From Billgrantia endophytica (GTDB lineage: Bacteria; Pseudomonadota; Gammaproteobacteria; Pseudomonadales; Halomonadaceae): a stretch of DNA of 37,325 nt. Below are positions 14,799 to 22,925 of the stretch, piece by piece; the first letter of the stretch is position 1, and every line of letters begins with the position of its first letter. The position numbers were made by a program, and so were the translations under genes. The notes beneath the pieces were generated by a model. That model saw nothing but the letters and a program-made list of their open reading frames with translations, searched no databases and had not been told where the DNA came from. The stretch lies in assembly GCF_002879615.1 (NCBI RefSeq), contig NZ_PNRF01000003.1:1-37325 (forward strand), given 5' to 3'.

Positions 14799-15575
14799 AT
14801 GAAGCTACTGATCGTCAATCCCAATATTTCCACCAGCGTCACCGAGTTGATCGAGGCCGAGGCGCGGCGCAGTGCATCCCCCGGCACCGCACTGACGCTG
14901 CGCACCGCGCCTTTCGGCGTGGCCTATATCGAGACCCGCGCCGAAGCCGCCATCGGCGCCTACGCCACCCTCGTCGAGCTGGCCGAGCACCATGCGGGAC
15001 ACGATGCCGCGGTGATCGCCGCCTTCGGCGATCCCGGCCTCGCCGCCGCGCGGGAGATGCTGCCGATCCCGGTGGTCGGCCTCACCGAGAGCGCGCTGAT
15101 GAGCGCCGCCCAGCTCGGCGGGCGCATCGGCATCGTCGCCATCTCCCGGCGCATCCGTGCCTGGTACCGCGAGACGGTGGACGCCTGCGGCATGCACTCG
15201 CGGCTGGCGAGCATCCGCTGCCTGGATGAGCCGCTGGCCGACATCGGCAGCGTGCAGCGGGACAAGGGCGAGCAACTGGTGGCGCTGTGCCGGGCGGCGG
15301 TGCGCGAGGATGGCGCCGATGTGCTGATCATCGCCGGCGCGCCGCTGGCCGGGCTGGCGCGCCAGGTCGCCGAGCGCATCCCGGTGCCCATCGTCGATGG
15401 CGTGAGCTGCGCCGTGCGCCAGGCCGAACTGCTCGCCGGGCTCGCCCCGCGCCGCGCCAGTGAAGGCAGCTACGCCGCGCCGCCGACCAAGGCGTGCCAA
15501 GGACTGCCACCGGCACTGGCCCGGCTGGTGGGGCGCGAAGGCCACGATAACGAGAATGAAGAAGGAAACTCCTGA
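14799..15575 (+). CDS. Asp/Glu/hydantoin racemase family protein lacking both catalytic cysteines
   Basis: A 258-residue cytoplasmic protein aligned with hydantoin racemases: LIVNPNIS at 4-11, FGDPGL at 76-81, PIPVVGLTESAL at 89-100, and APLAGLA at 181-187. Hydantoin racemases use two cysteines (Cys76 and Cys181 in the Sinorhizobium enzyme). The equivalent positions here read Ala75 and Gly180; cysteines at 130, 141, 164 and 204 lie elsewhere. The normal two-base racemase mechanism is therefore unlikely. It may be a hydrolase, lyase or binding protein of the same fold, or belong to an uncharacterised branch. It begins 9 bp after the amidohydrolase with AGGAACACGCC upstream and ends right before the next ATG. 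Confidence 0.8.
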   Translation: MKLLIVNPNISTSVTELIEAEARRSASPGTALTLRTAPFGVAYIETRAEAAIGAYATLVELAEHHAGHDAAVIAAFGDPGLAAAREMLPIPVVGLTESALMSAAQLGGRIGIVAISRRIRAWYRETVDACGMHSRLASIRCLDEPLADIGSVQRDKGEQLVALCRAAVREDGADVLIIAGAPLAGLARQVAERIPVPIVDGVSCAVRQAELLAGLAPRRASEGSYAAPPTKACQGLPPALARLVGREGHDNENEEGNS

Positions 15576-16298
15576 ATGACACACCACCGCTTAGGCGTGC
15601 TCACGCCCTCATCCAACACCGCGCTGGAGCCCCTCACCTCGGCCATGGTGAGCCTGGTGCCCGGCGTCAGCGCGCACTTCTCGCGCTTCACCGTCACCGA
15701 GATCGCCTTGAGCGACGCGGCGCTGGGCCAGTTCGACCTCGACCCCGTGATTGCCGCCGCGCGGCTGTTGCGTGACGCCCGGGTCGACGTGATCGGCTGG
15801 AGCGGCACCTCGGCGGGCTGGCTCGGCTTCGAGCACGACGAGGCGCTGTGCCAGCGCATCAGCGCCGAGACCGATATCCCCGCCACCACCTCGATGCTGG
15901 CCCTCAACGAAATCCTGGCGACCTACGGCATCCGCGAGTTCGGCCTGGTCACGCCCTACACTCAGGACGTGCAGGCGCGCATCCTCGCCAATTACCGCGC
16001 TGCCGGCTTCACCATCAAGGCCGAGGAGCATCTCGGCATCAGCGAGAACTTCGCCTTCGCCGAGATCGCCCCGGAAACCCTGACCCGGCAGGTGGAGCGG
16101 GTGGTGGAGCGGGGCGCCCCGGCGGTGGTGGTGGCTTGCACCAATCTCAAGTCGGCGGACCTGGTGGCGGACTGGGAAGTGGTCTTCGGCGTGCCGGTGC
16201 TCGACACCACCGCCACCGTGGTGTGGAAGATGCTGCGCATGACCGGCCACGTCACGCCGGTTCCCGGCTGGGGCCGCCTGATGACGGGAGGGCTGTGA
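15576..16298 (+). CDS. Arylmalonate-decarboxylase/maleate-isomerase-fold enzyme, single-cysteine type
   Basis: A 240-residue member of the Asp/Glu racemase superfamily. In the arylmalonate decarboxylase (AMDase) of Bordetella, 240 residues long, the active site uses Gly74-Thr75-Ser76, Tyr126 and a single Cys188. Here the matching residues are G77-T78-S79 (WSGTSAG), Y128 (TPYTQDV) and C188 (VVACTNL). Maleate isomerases and racemases carry a second Cys near position 76-80, which is missing. I infer a decarboxylase or one-base isomerase acting on a malonate-like or cis-dicarboxylic acid. The gene starts on the base after the preceding stop and ends with TGATG, overlapping the hydantoinase start. 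Annotation pipelines would probably call it maleate cis-trans isomerase or Asp/Glu racemase. Confidence 0.75.
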   Translation: MTHHRLGVLTPSSNTALEPLTSAMVSLVPGVSAHFSRFTVTEIALSDAALGQFDLDPVIAAARLLRDARVDVIGWSGTSAGWLGFEHDEALCQRISAETDIPATTSMLALNEILATYGIREFGLVTPYTQDVQARILANYRAAGFTIKAEEHLGISENFAFAEIAPETLTRQVERVVERGAPAVVVACTNLKSADLVADWEVVFGVPVLDTTATVVWKMLRMTGHVTPVPGWGRLMTGGL

Positions 16299-17749
16299 TG
16301 GGTGCCTTCGACCTGGTGATACGCAACGCCCGCTGCGCCACGGCGGCGGACGTGTTCGAGGCGGACATCGGTATCCGCGACGGCGTCATCGCCGCCCTGG
16401 GACGCGGCCTGGCGCCGGGGCGCGAGGAGATCGACGCTGCCGGGCGCTGGGTGCTGCCCGGCGGTATCGACGGCCACTGCCATCTCGACCAGCCCACCTC
16501 GGACGGCTCGCGCATGGCCGACGACTTCCTCACCGGTACCCGCTCGGCGGCCTGTGGCGGCACCACCACGGTGCTGCCCTTCGCCTGCCAGATAAAGGGC
16601 CAGAGCCTGCGCGCGGCGGTGGACGACTACCACCGCCGCGCCGAGGGCAAGGCGAGCATCGACTACGCCTTCCACCTGATCGTCACCGACCCGACGTCCC
16701 AGGTGCTGGGCGAGGAACTGCCGGCGCTGATCCGCGAAGGCTACACCTCGTTCAAGATCTACATGACCTACGACGACCTCAAGCTGGCCGACCGCGAGAT
16801 CATCGACGTGCTGGCGGTGGCCCGGGAGCACGGCGCCATGGTCATGGTGCATGCCGAGAACGCCGACTGCATCGCCTGGCTCACCGAGCGTCTGCTGGCC
16901 CAGGGACATACCGCACCGCGCTATCACGCTCAGGCACGGCCGATGCTGGTAGAGCGCGAGGCGACCCACCGCGCCATCGCCTATGCCGAGCTGGTCGACG
17001 TGCCGATCCTGATCGTGCACGTCTCTGGCCGCGAAACGGTGGAGCAACTGCGCTGGGCGCACGGCCACGGGCTGCGCATCTACGCCGAGACCTGCCCGCA
17101 GTACCTGTTCCTCACCGCCGAGGACCTCGGCATCGACGATGACGACCGCCACGGCGCCAAGTGCATCTGCAGCCCGCCGCCCCGCGACCGCGCCAACCAG
17201 CAGGTGGTGTGGGACGGCCTGGAGAGCGGCGTGTTCCAGATCTTCTCCTCGGATCACGCGCCCTTCACCTTCGCCGGGCCCCAGGGCAAGTTCGCCGCCG
17301 GCGAGAAGGCCAGTTTCGAGCGCATTCCCAACGGCATACCGGGGCTGGAGACTCGCCTGGCGCTACTGTTCAGCCACGGTGTGGAGACCGGGCGGATCAC
17401 CCTCCAGCAGTTCGTCGCCCTCACCGCCACCAACGTGGCGCGGATGTATGGTCTCTACCCGCGCAAGGGCTCCATCGCCGTGGGCGCCGACGCCGACCTG
17501 GCGATCTGGGAGACCGGGCTGTCCCGCACGATCCGCAACGCCGACCTGCACCACGGCGTGGACTACACCCCCTACGAGGGTATCCCGGTCACGGCCTGGC
17601 CGGCATTGACTCTCTCCCGGGGCGAGGTGGTGTGGCGCGATGGCCAATACCTGGGAACGCCGGGGCGCGGCGAGTTCCTGCGCTGCGTGCTGCCCGAGCC
17701 GGCGCGGCCCAAGTCGCGTCCGGAGAATGATACGTCATGGCGGAGTTGA
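16298..17749 (+). CDS. D-hydantoinase / dihydropyrimidinase family enzyme
   Basis: A 483-residue cyclic amidohydrolase. The binuclear metal site is complete: H60 and H62 (GGIDGHCHLD), the lysine to be carboxylated K153 (SFKIYMTY), H185 (VHAEN), H241 (VHVSG) and D319 (SSDHAPF). The usual GHTH motif reads GHCH, a mild variation. NGIPGLETRLALLFSHGV and LTATNVARMYGLYPRKGSIAVGADADL are typical C-terminal stretches. The family opens dihydropyrimidine, hydantoin or related imide rings to N-carbamoyl or half-amide acids. As the last gene of operon B it likely carries the ring-opening step for the compound imported by the TRAP system. The following 54 bp to the convergent pta stop show no clear terminator. 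Confidence 0.9.
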   Translation: MGAFDLVIRNARCATAADVFEADIGIRDGVIAALGRGLAPGREEIDAAGRWVLPGGIDGHCHLDQPTSDGSRMADDFLTGTRSAACGGTTTVLPFACQIKGQSLRAAVDDYHRRAEGKASIDYAFHLIVTDPTSQVLGEELPALIREGYTSFKIYMTYDDLKLADREIIDVLAVAREHGAMVMVHAENADCIAWLTERLLAQGHTAPRYHAQARPMLVEREATHRAIAYAELVDVPILIVHVSGRETVEQLRWAHGHGLRIYAETCPQYLFLTAEDLGIDDDDRHGAKCICSPPPRDRANQQVVWDGLESGVFQIFSSDHAPFTFAGPQGKFAAGEKASFERIPNGIPGLETRLALLFSHGVETGRITLQQFVALTATNVARMYGLYPRKGSIAVGADADLAIWETGLSRTIRNADLHHGVDYTPYEGIPVTAWPALTLSRGEVVWRDGQYLGTPGRGEFLRCVLPEPARPKSRPENDTSWRS

Positions 17750-17803
17750 GCGGCATAAACACGGACCTTGTCGAGGCGCAGTGGCGGGTCTATGCCCGGC
17801 CAA

Positions 17804-19987
17804 TTAACCTGCCTCTCTCTGAGCCGCCTGGATCGCGGTAAGCGCGATGGTGTAGACGATATCGTCGACCAGGGCGCCGCGGGAGAGGTCGTTGACTGGC
17901 TTGTTGAGGCCCTGCAGCATCGGGCCGACACTGACGACCCGGGCGCTGCGTTGAACTGCCTTGTAGGTGGTATTACCGGTGTTGAGATCGGGGAAGACGA
18001 ATACCGTGGCACGGCCGGCTACCGGTGAGTCCGGGGCTTTCTGGCGGCCCACGCTCTCGATGGCGGCGGCGTCATACTGCAGCGGGCCATCGATCAACAG
18101 CTCCGGCGCCTGCCGCCGAGCCAGCTGCGTTGCCTGGCGTACCTTTTCGACATCGACCCCGCTGCCGGATTCACCGGTGGAGTAGCTGATCATGGCGACC
18201 CGCGGCTCGATGCCGAACGCCTGTGCGGAGCGGGCGCTCTGAATGGCGATCTCGGCCAGTGTCTCGGCGTTCGGATCGGGGATGACGGCACAATCGCCGT
18301 AGACCACCACCTGTTCGGGCAGCAGCATGAAGAAGATCGACGACACCTGGTCATAGCCGGGCGCTGTCTTGATCAGTTGGAAGGCCGGTCGGATCGTATT
18401 GGCAGTAGTGTGTATCGCGCCCGAGACGAGCCCGTCGACTTCGTCGAGCTGCAGCATCATGGTGCCCAGCACGACATTGTCTTGAAGCTGGTCCTCCGCG
18501 GTCAGCTCGTTCACCTTCCCATAGCGACGCTCGACCATGGGACCCACATAGCGACTGCGGACACTGTCGGGATCGATGATTTCCAGGTCTGGCGGCAGTT
18601 CGATGCCGCGGTTGCGAGCGACTTCCTCCACTTCCTCACGATTTGCCAGCAGTACGCAGCGGGCGATGCCGCGGCGTTGACAGATGGCAGCGGCTTCGAC
18701 CGTGCGTGGTTCGCTGCCTTCGGGCAGCACGATGCGGCGATTGGCCTGTTGTGAAAGCTTGACCAGCTGATGCCGGAAGGCAGAGGGCGAAAGTCGGCTG
18801 GCATGGCCGCGGCTCAAGTGGTCCTTGAGCCACTGCAGGTCGATGTGGCTGGCCACGAAGCGGGTTACCTGCTCGGCCCGTTCCAGGTCATCCATGGGGA
18901 TGTCGTTGCCCATGTTTCCCAGGTTCTTCGCTGTGGTGAAGCTGTCGGTATCCACCGCCAGCACGGGCATGCCGGTGTTGAGGGCGGGCCGGCACATCTC
19001 GATCATATTGTCGTTGGGCATGAAACCGTTGGTCAGCAGTACGCCCGCCATGGGAACGCCGTTCATGGTAGCCAGCGCCGAAGCCAGCACGATGTCGTCG
19101 CGGTCCCCCGAGGTGACGATCAGGCTGCCGGGGCGGAAGGCGTGCAGTGCATTGGCAGCGCTGCGCGCGCAGAGGCTGGTGGAGAGTACCCGACGGTTTG
19201 CCGCATCGCCTTCGTTGAGAAAGCGGGCATCCAGGGCACGAGCCACATCGATGATACGCGGCGCGATCAGTGCCGGGTTGTAGGGCACCACGCCAATGAG
19301 GTGGAAGCGGTCGGTGGCCAGCGTCGGGGAGTATCGGCGCAATTCGGTCAACAGGCCTTCATCGAGCATCGGGTTGCTTGCGCCGGACACCAGTGGTGGC
19401 GATGCTTCTTCGCTACCGGGAAGGTTCTGCATGCGCATCAGGATGCAGCCCAGGGTCCGGGCGGAGCCAATGCCGCCGAAGGCCTGGGCGTGCATGTCGA
19501 GCTGTTCGGCCAGCGCCTGGGGATCGGTCGTGTCGCCGCTGCCGACCAATATGATGCGGGCGTTCAGCGCATGGGCCAGTTGGGTATTGAGCTGGGTGGC
19601 ATAGGTACCGTGTGCCGTGGGTACCAAGCCCTCCACCACGATCAGGTCCGGGTGGCCATCAAGCCCCTCGGCGGCCTGGGCGTGCAGCTCGATCACCTGC
19701 TCCATCAACACGTCCAGCCGGTCCTGGCGCAGTAGACGCTCCATGTCGGCCTGTGTCATGGGGGCGGGTGGGTGCAGGCCAAGCGTACTGCTCACCAACG
19801 CGGTGGAACGGTCGGGTCCGGGGCCATTGAGCTCGTCCTGTCGGAACGGCTTGAGAAACCCGGCCTTCAGGCCAATGGTGTCGAGTGCCTGGATCAGGCC
19901 CAGGCTGGCCGAGGTCAGTCCGACCCCTACGCTGGTAGGAACCATCAACAGTACTTGGGGTTGCGGGCGAGCGTTGCGTGGTGTCAT
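17804..19987 (-). CDS. pta: Phosphate acetyltransferase, long (multidomain) form
   Basis: A 727-residue cytoplasmic enzyme converting acetyl-CoA and phosphate to acetyl phosphate and CoA. The N-terminal domain is CobB/dethiobiotin-synthetase-like with a changed P-loop ([16 protein letters not shown] at 16-31). A DRTGG-type middle domain follows, and the PTA catalytic domain occupies roughly the last 330 residues, beginning near [17 protein letters not shown] and including [19 protein letters not shown] and [13 protein letters not shown]. The start is ATG 19987, overlapping the ackA stop by 4 bp (ATGA); an upstream in-frame ATG at 20059 lies inside ackA. The ackA-pta order and overlap indicate coupled expression. 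The pair handles acetate overflow or acetate activation. Confidence 0.95.
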   Translation of the reverse strand: MTPRNARPQPQVLLMVPTSVGVGLTSASLGLIQALDTIGLKAGFLKPFRQDELNGPGPDRSTALVSSTLGLHPPAPMTQADMERLLRQDRLDVLMEQVIELHAQAAEGLDGHPDLIVVEGLVPTAHGTYATQLNTQLAHALNARIILVGSGDTTDPQALAEQLDMHAQAFGGIGSARTLGCILMRMQNLPGSEEASPPLVSGASNPMLDEGLLTELRRYSPTLATDRFHLIGVVPYNPALIAPRIIDVARALDARFLNEGDAANRRVLSTSLCARSAANALHAFRPGSLIVTSGDRDDIVLASALATMNGVPMAGVLLTNGFMPNDNMIEMCRPALNTGMPVLAVDTDSFTTAKNLGNMGNDIPMDDLERAEQVTRFVASHIDLQWLKDHLSRGHASRLSPSAFRHQLVKLSQQANRRIVLPEGSEPRTVEAAAICQRRGIARCVLLANREEVEEVARNRGIELPPDLEIIDPDSVRSRYVGPMVERRYGKVNELTAEDQLQDNVVLGTMMLQLDEVDGLVSGAIHTTANTIRPAFQLIKTAPGYDQVSSIFFMLLPEQVVVYGDCAVIPDPNAETLAEIAIQSARSAQAFGIEPRVAMISYSTGESGSGVDVEKVRQATQLARRQAPELLIDGPLQYDAAAIESVGRQKAPDSPVAGRATVFVFPDLNTGNTTYKAVQRSARVVSVGPMLQGLNKPVNDLSRGALVDDIVYTIALTAIQAAQREAG

Positions 19988-21171
19988 GCGTTGTTCTCTT
20001 CCAGAAGCTGGCGAGTTTCGGCGGCGATGCGGCCCTCTTCGTCGGTGGGGATGACCCATAGACGGGGCGCCGCGGGATGCCGACCATCGATTCGGTCTTC
20101 ACGGCCTCGCACCGTTCGGGCATTGGCGGCACGGTCCAGGCCGAGTGTGAAGTGGGGCAGGTGGGCAACGACCTTCTCGCGTACCAGCGGAGAGTTTTCA
20201 CCGATACCCCCGGTAAAGACGATGCCGTCCAGGCGGGGCAGGGCGCAGGAGAGCGCCGCCAGAGACTTGGCGATGCGATAGCAGAACACCTCGATGGCGA
20301 GTCGGGCGCCTTCGTGTCCCTCGCCGGCGGCGTCTTCCAGCTCGCGCATGTCATTGGTCAGCCCCGAGAGCCCCAGCAGCCCGCTGCCGCGATTGAGCAC
20401 GTCGTCGATGCGTTCCAGGCTCCAGCCGAGCTGGCGCGACAGGTGAGCGTGCAGGCTGGGGTCGACGTCGCCGCTGCGAGTACCCATCATCAGGCCCTCG
20501 AGGGGCGTCAGGCCCATGCTGGTGTCCAGGCTCTTTCCCTCCCATATGGCGGCAGTGGAACAGCCATTGCCCAGGTGGGCGGTCAGCCAGCCGCCACCCA
20601 CGAGGCTACTCAGCGTATCGGCACGCTCGCTGACATAGGCGTGGCTGGTGCCATGAAAGCCGTAGCGACGTATGCCATGGTCGCGGTAGAGCGCTTCCGG
20701 CAGGGCGTACCGGTAGGCTCGCGGTGGTAGTGTCTGGTGAAAGGCGGTATCGAACACGGCCACCTGGGGCAGGTCCGGGAAGAGCTGGCGGGTGGCCGCC
20801 ACACCCTGGAGGTTGGCCGGATTGTGCAGCGGCGCGAGGGCGGCCGTCTCTTCAATGGCTGCCGCCACGTCGTCGTCGATCAGTGCGGCTCGAGTGAAGC
20901 GCTCCCCGCCATGCACGATACGATGACCCACCGCGTCGGGAAGTCGACCTTCCAGTCGGTCGAGTATGGCTTCCAGGGCCCGGGTGTGGTCAGTATCGGT
21001 CAATGCTTGCTCGAAGGCCCGGCCTTGGCTGTCGACACCCTTCAGCCGGGCGTTGCTGCTGCCCAGCCGTTCGGCAAGCCCGGCCAGGCGCGGCTGGTTG
21101 GGCTCGGCGGAAATCAGGGCGTACTTGATCGAGGAGGAACCGCAGTTGACGACCAGAACCGAAGGCTTCAT
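19984..21171 (-). CDS. ackA: Acetate kinase
   Basis: A 395-residue cytoplasmic enzyme that interconverts acetyl phosphate and ADP with acetate and ATP. Signature regions are present: [13 protein letters not shown] at 5-17, GHRIVHGGE at 82-90, DTAFHQTLP at 141-149, RYGFHGTSH at 169-177, AHLGNGCS at 198-205, [13 protein letters not shown] and [12 protein letters not shown] near the C-terminus. Ribosome site GGAG lies upstream of ATG 21171. It forms one operon with pta, overlapping it by 4 bp. The 161-bp upstream gap, shared with the divergent EamA gene, contains an AT-rich stretch near 21225-21260 where the promoter is expected. Confidence 0.96.
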   Translation of the reverse strand: MKPSVLVVNCGSSSIKYALISAEPNQPRLAGLAERLGSSNARLKGVDSQGRAFEQALTDTDHTRALEAILDRLEGRLPDAVGHRIVHGGERFTRAALIDDDVAAAIEETAALAPLHNPANLQGVAATRQLFPDLPQVAVFDTAFHQTLPPRAYRYALPEALYRDHGIRRYGFHGTSHAYVSERADTLSSLVGGGWLTAHLGNGCSTAAIWEGKSLDTSMGLTPLEGLMMGTRSGDVDPSLHAHLSRQLGWSLERIDDVLNRGSGLLGLSGLTNDMRELEDAAGEGHEGARLAIEVFCYRIAKSLAALSCALPRLDGIVFTGGIGENSPLVREKVVAHLPHFTLGLDRAANARTVRGREDRIDGRHPAAPRLWVIPTDEEGRIAAETRQLLEENNA

Positions 21172-21332
21172 CGACTCTCCATGGCGGACAGAAATGGTTA
21201 ATGAGGTTGGGTGTAAGACGTTAGTCTAGCATATTGCATTGCAGCATAATTCGCTTAAAAGGTGGCGTGAATTAGTCTTTTATTGAAAACGATGCCATTC
21301 TGGGCGAGCCCACCGAGTCCCTGGAAATTGTC

Positions 21333-22265
21333 ATGTCGTCATCCCCCACGACGGCGGTCGTCATGCCTGCGCTGCCCCGTCATCTTGCTGTCCTCATATT
21401 GGCCGGCGTTGCCACGCTGTTTGCCGGAAACCACGTGGCGGCCCGTCTGGCCTTCGACGACGGCACCGGCCTGCTGTTGGCTGTGCTGGTGCGCTCCACG
21501 ATGGCGGTGGTCGTGCTCGTGGCGCTGTTCCTGTGGCAGCGCAAGAGCTTCGCGCTGCCGGCCGGTACGGGCCGCTGGCAACTGCTGGCGGGACTGATGG
21601 TGGCCGTGCAGAGTCTATGCCTTTATTCGTCCGTGGCACGTATACCGGTGGTGGTGGCGCTGCTGCTGATGAATACCTTTCCGATTCAGCTGGCACTGCT
21701 CACCTGGGCACTGGGTGGCCCACGCCCAACGCTGCGCGCATCGCTGATCATGGCGGTGATCCTGGCGGGGCTGGTCGTGGTGCTCGACGTGCCGGCCTGG
21801 CTGGCTTCACCTGAATCCATGGGACCCGACTGGGTGGCTGGCGTGGCCTATGGGCTGGGGGCTGCCGCGGCCTTCTCATGCGCCCTGTGGGTGACCGAGC
21901 ATCACCTCGGGGAAGTGGGCAGCACCCTGCGCAGCCTGCTCACCATGCTGACGGTCTTCGTTGCCATGCTGGTGGCTGGCATGGTGAGTCTGGTGCCTGG
22001 GGGGATGGCACCACCGGCTTCCGGAACCGGCTGGGTAGGCCTGGGGGCGCTGGCCGTGCTCTATAGCGTGGCGTTTTCGGTCCTGTTCATCAGCGTGCCG
22101 CGGCTCGAAATGGCCCGCAATGCGCCAGTGATGAATGTCGAGCCGGTGGCATCGCTGGCATTGGGATACCTGGTTCTTGGGCAGATGCTGTCAGGGATGC
22201 AATTGCTCGGGGGCGGAATCGTGCTGGGGGGTATCGTGGGCTTGAGCCTGTCCCGCCGTGCGTGA
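21333..22265 (+). CDS. EamA-family (DMT superfamily) membrane exporter
   Basis: A 310-residue inner-membrane protein with about ten hydrophobic segments forming two EamA halves. Recognisable stretches are ATLFAGNHVAARLAFDD in the first segment, LCLYSSVARIPVVVALLLMNTFPIQLALL in the first half, and LEMARNAPVMNVEPVASLALGYLVLGQ in the second half. DMT proteins of this type export amino acids, nucleosides or other metabolites. The start at 21333 has no strong ribosome site; ATG at 21363 is an alternative. Single gene, divergent from ackA. Substrate unknown. Confidence 0.88.
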   Translation: MSSSPTTAVVMPALPRHLAVLILAGVATLFAGNHVAARLAFDDGTGLLLAVLVRSTMAVVVLVALFLWQRKSFALPAGTGRWQLLAGLMVAVQSLCLYSSVARIPVVVALLLMNTFPIQLALLTWALGGPRPTLRASLIMAVILAGLVVVLDVPAWLASPESMGPDWVAGVAYGLGAAAAFSCALWVTEHHLGEVGSTLRSLLTMLTVFVAMLVAGMVSLVPGGMAPPASGTGWVGLGALAVLYSVAFSVLFISVPRLEMARNAPVMNVEPVASLALGYLVLGQMLSGMQLLGGGIVLGGIVGLSLSRRA

Positions 22266-22355
22266 CTGGAGCAAAACACCGCTTGCACGTGAGAGGGGGC
22301 TGTACCAGAATGAGAGCTGGGTAAGGAAACGCTGTTTCTTAATAGGAGATTCACC

Positions 22356-22859
22356 ATGAAACTGCTAGCCATTCCCGCTGCTTTGCTGATGGCTGGTGCC
22401 TTCGCATCGTCCGTGCAGGCCCAGCAGTACCAGACTCCCCTGTACCCTCAAGGCTATGTCGGTGGCGATGCCCTGTTCTGGGATCTCAATCCCGATGGCG
22501 CTTCGTCCGCCGATTCGGTGGGGCTGCGCATCACCGGTGGCGCCAAGTTCAATGATTATTTCGCCGTGGAAGGCCACCTGGGTGCCGGTGGTTCCGATGG
22601 CGATGTGGAATTGGATTACCTGGTGGGTGCCTATGCCAAGGGTATTGTGCCCATCTCGCAGGAATTCCGCCTGTATGGCCTGGCCGGCTTGACCGAGGTG
22701 GATTTCGATACCGACCGTGAAAGCGGTTTCTCCTACGGGGGCGGAGCCGAATTCGACGTGGCGCCCAATCTGGCTCTTGGCGCCGACTACATGCGCTATC
22801 TGGACAAGTCCGACTACACCTTCGACGCGGCCAGCGTCGGCTTGCGCTACCGCTTCTGA
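22356..22859 (+). CDS. Small outer-membrane beta-barrel protein (OmpA/OmpX-like)
   Basis: A 167-residue secreted protein. The signal peptide is at 1-22 (ending SVQA-QQ), with strong ribosome site AGGAGA before ATG 22356. The mature part of about 145 residues shows alternating hydrophobic residues and Gly/Asp-rich turns suited to an eight-stranded barrel: YVGGDALFWDL, SVGLRITGGAKF, FAVEGHLGAGG, AGLTEVDF, FSYGGGAEFDVAPN. It ends in SVGLRYRF, the C-terminal Phe signature recognised by the BAM machinery. It resembles porin-family/OmpA-like barrel domains without a peptidoglycan-binding tail. The exact function (adhesion, stability, small pore) is not known. Confidence 0.85.
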   Translation: MKLLAIPAALLMAGAFASSVQAQQYQTPLYPQGYVGGDALFWDLNPDGASSADSVGLRITGGAKFNDYFAVEGHLGAGGSDGDVELDYLVGAYAKGIVPISQEFRLYGLAGLTEVDFDTDRESGFSYGGGAEFDVAPNLALGADYMRYLDKSDYTFDAASVGLRYRF

Positions 22860-22877
22860 CCGGTCACTGCAGTCTGC

Positions 22878-22917
22878 CACCCCGCCGGCTCTGAACTGCC
22901 CCCGGCGGGGTGTTCTC
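22878..22917. terminator. Terminator between convergent barrel-protein and CARF genes
   Basis: A perfect 11-bp stem, CACCCCGCCGG at 22878-22888 with CCGGCGGGGTG at 22902-22912, has a 13-base loop and is followed on plus by TTCTCGT. It lies 19 bp after the barrel-protein stop and just beyond the stop of the opposite gene, so it may serve both. Confidence 0.75.
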
Positions 22918-22925
22918 GTCCAGGG

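Noticed and set aside
18770..19735. 321-codon plus open frame inside pta
   Set aside because: Antisense to the catalytic and middle domains of Pta, with no family features.
21225..21260. TTGCATTGCAGCAT-like sequence near ackA considered as a third GntR operator
   Set aside because: It is not a clean palindrome of the ATTGT-N2-ACAAT type and lacks the matching flanks.
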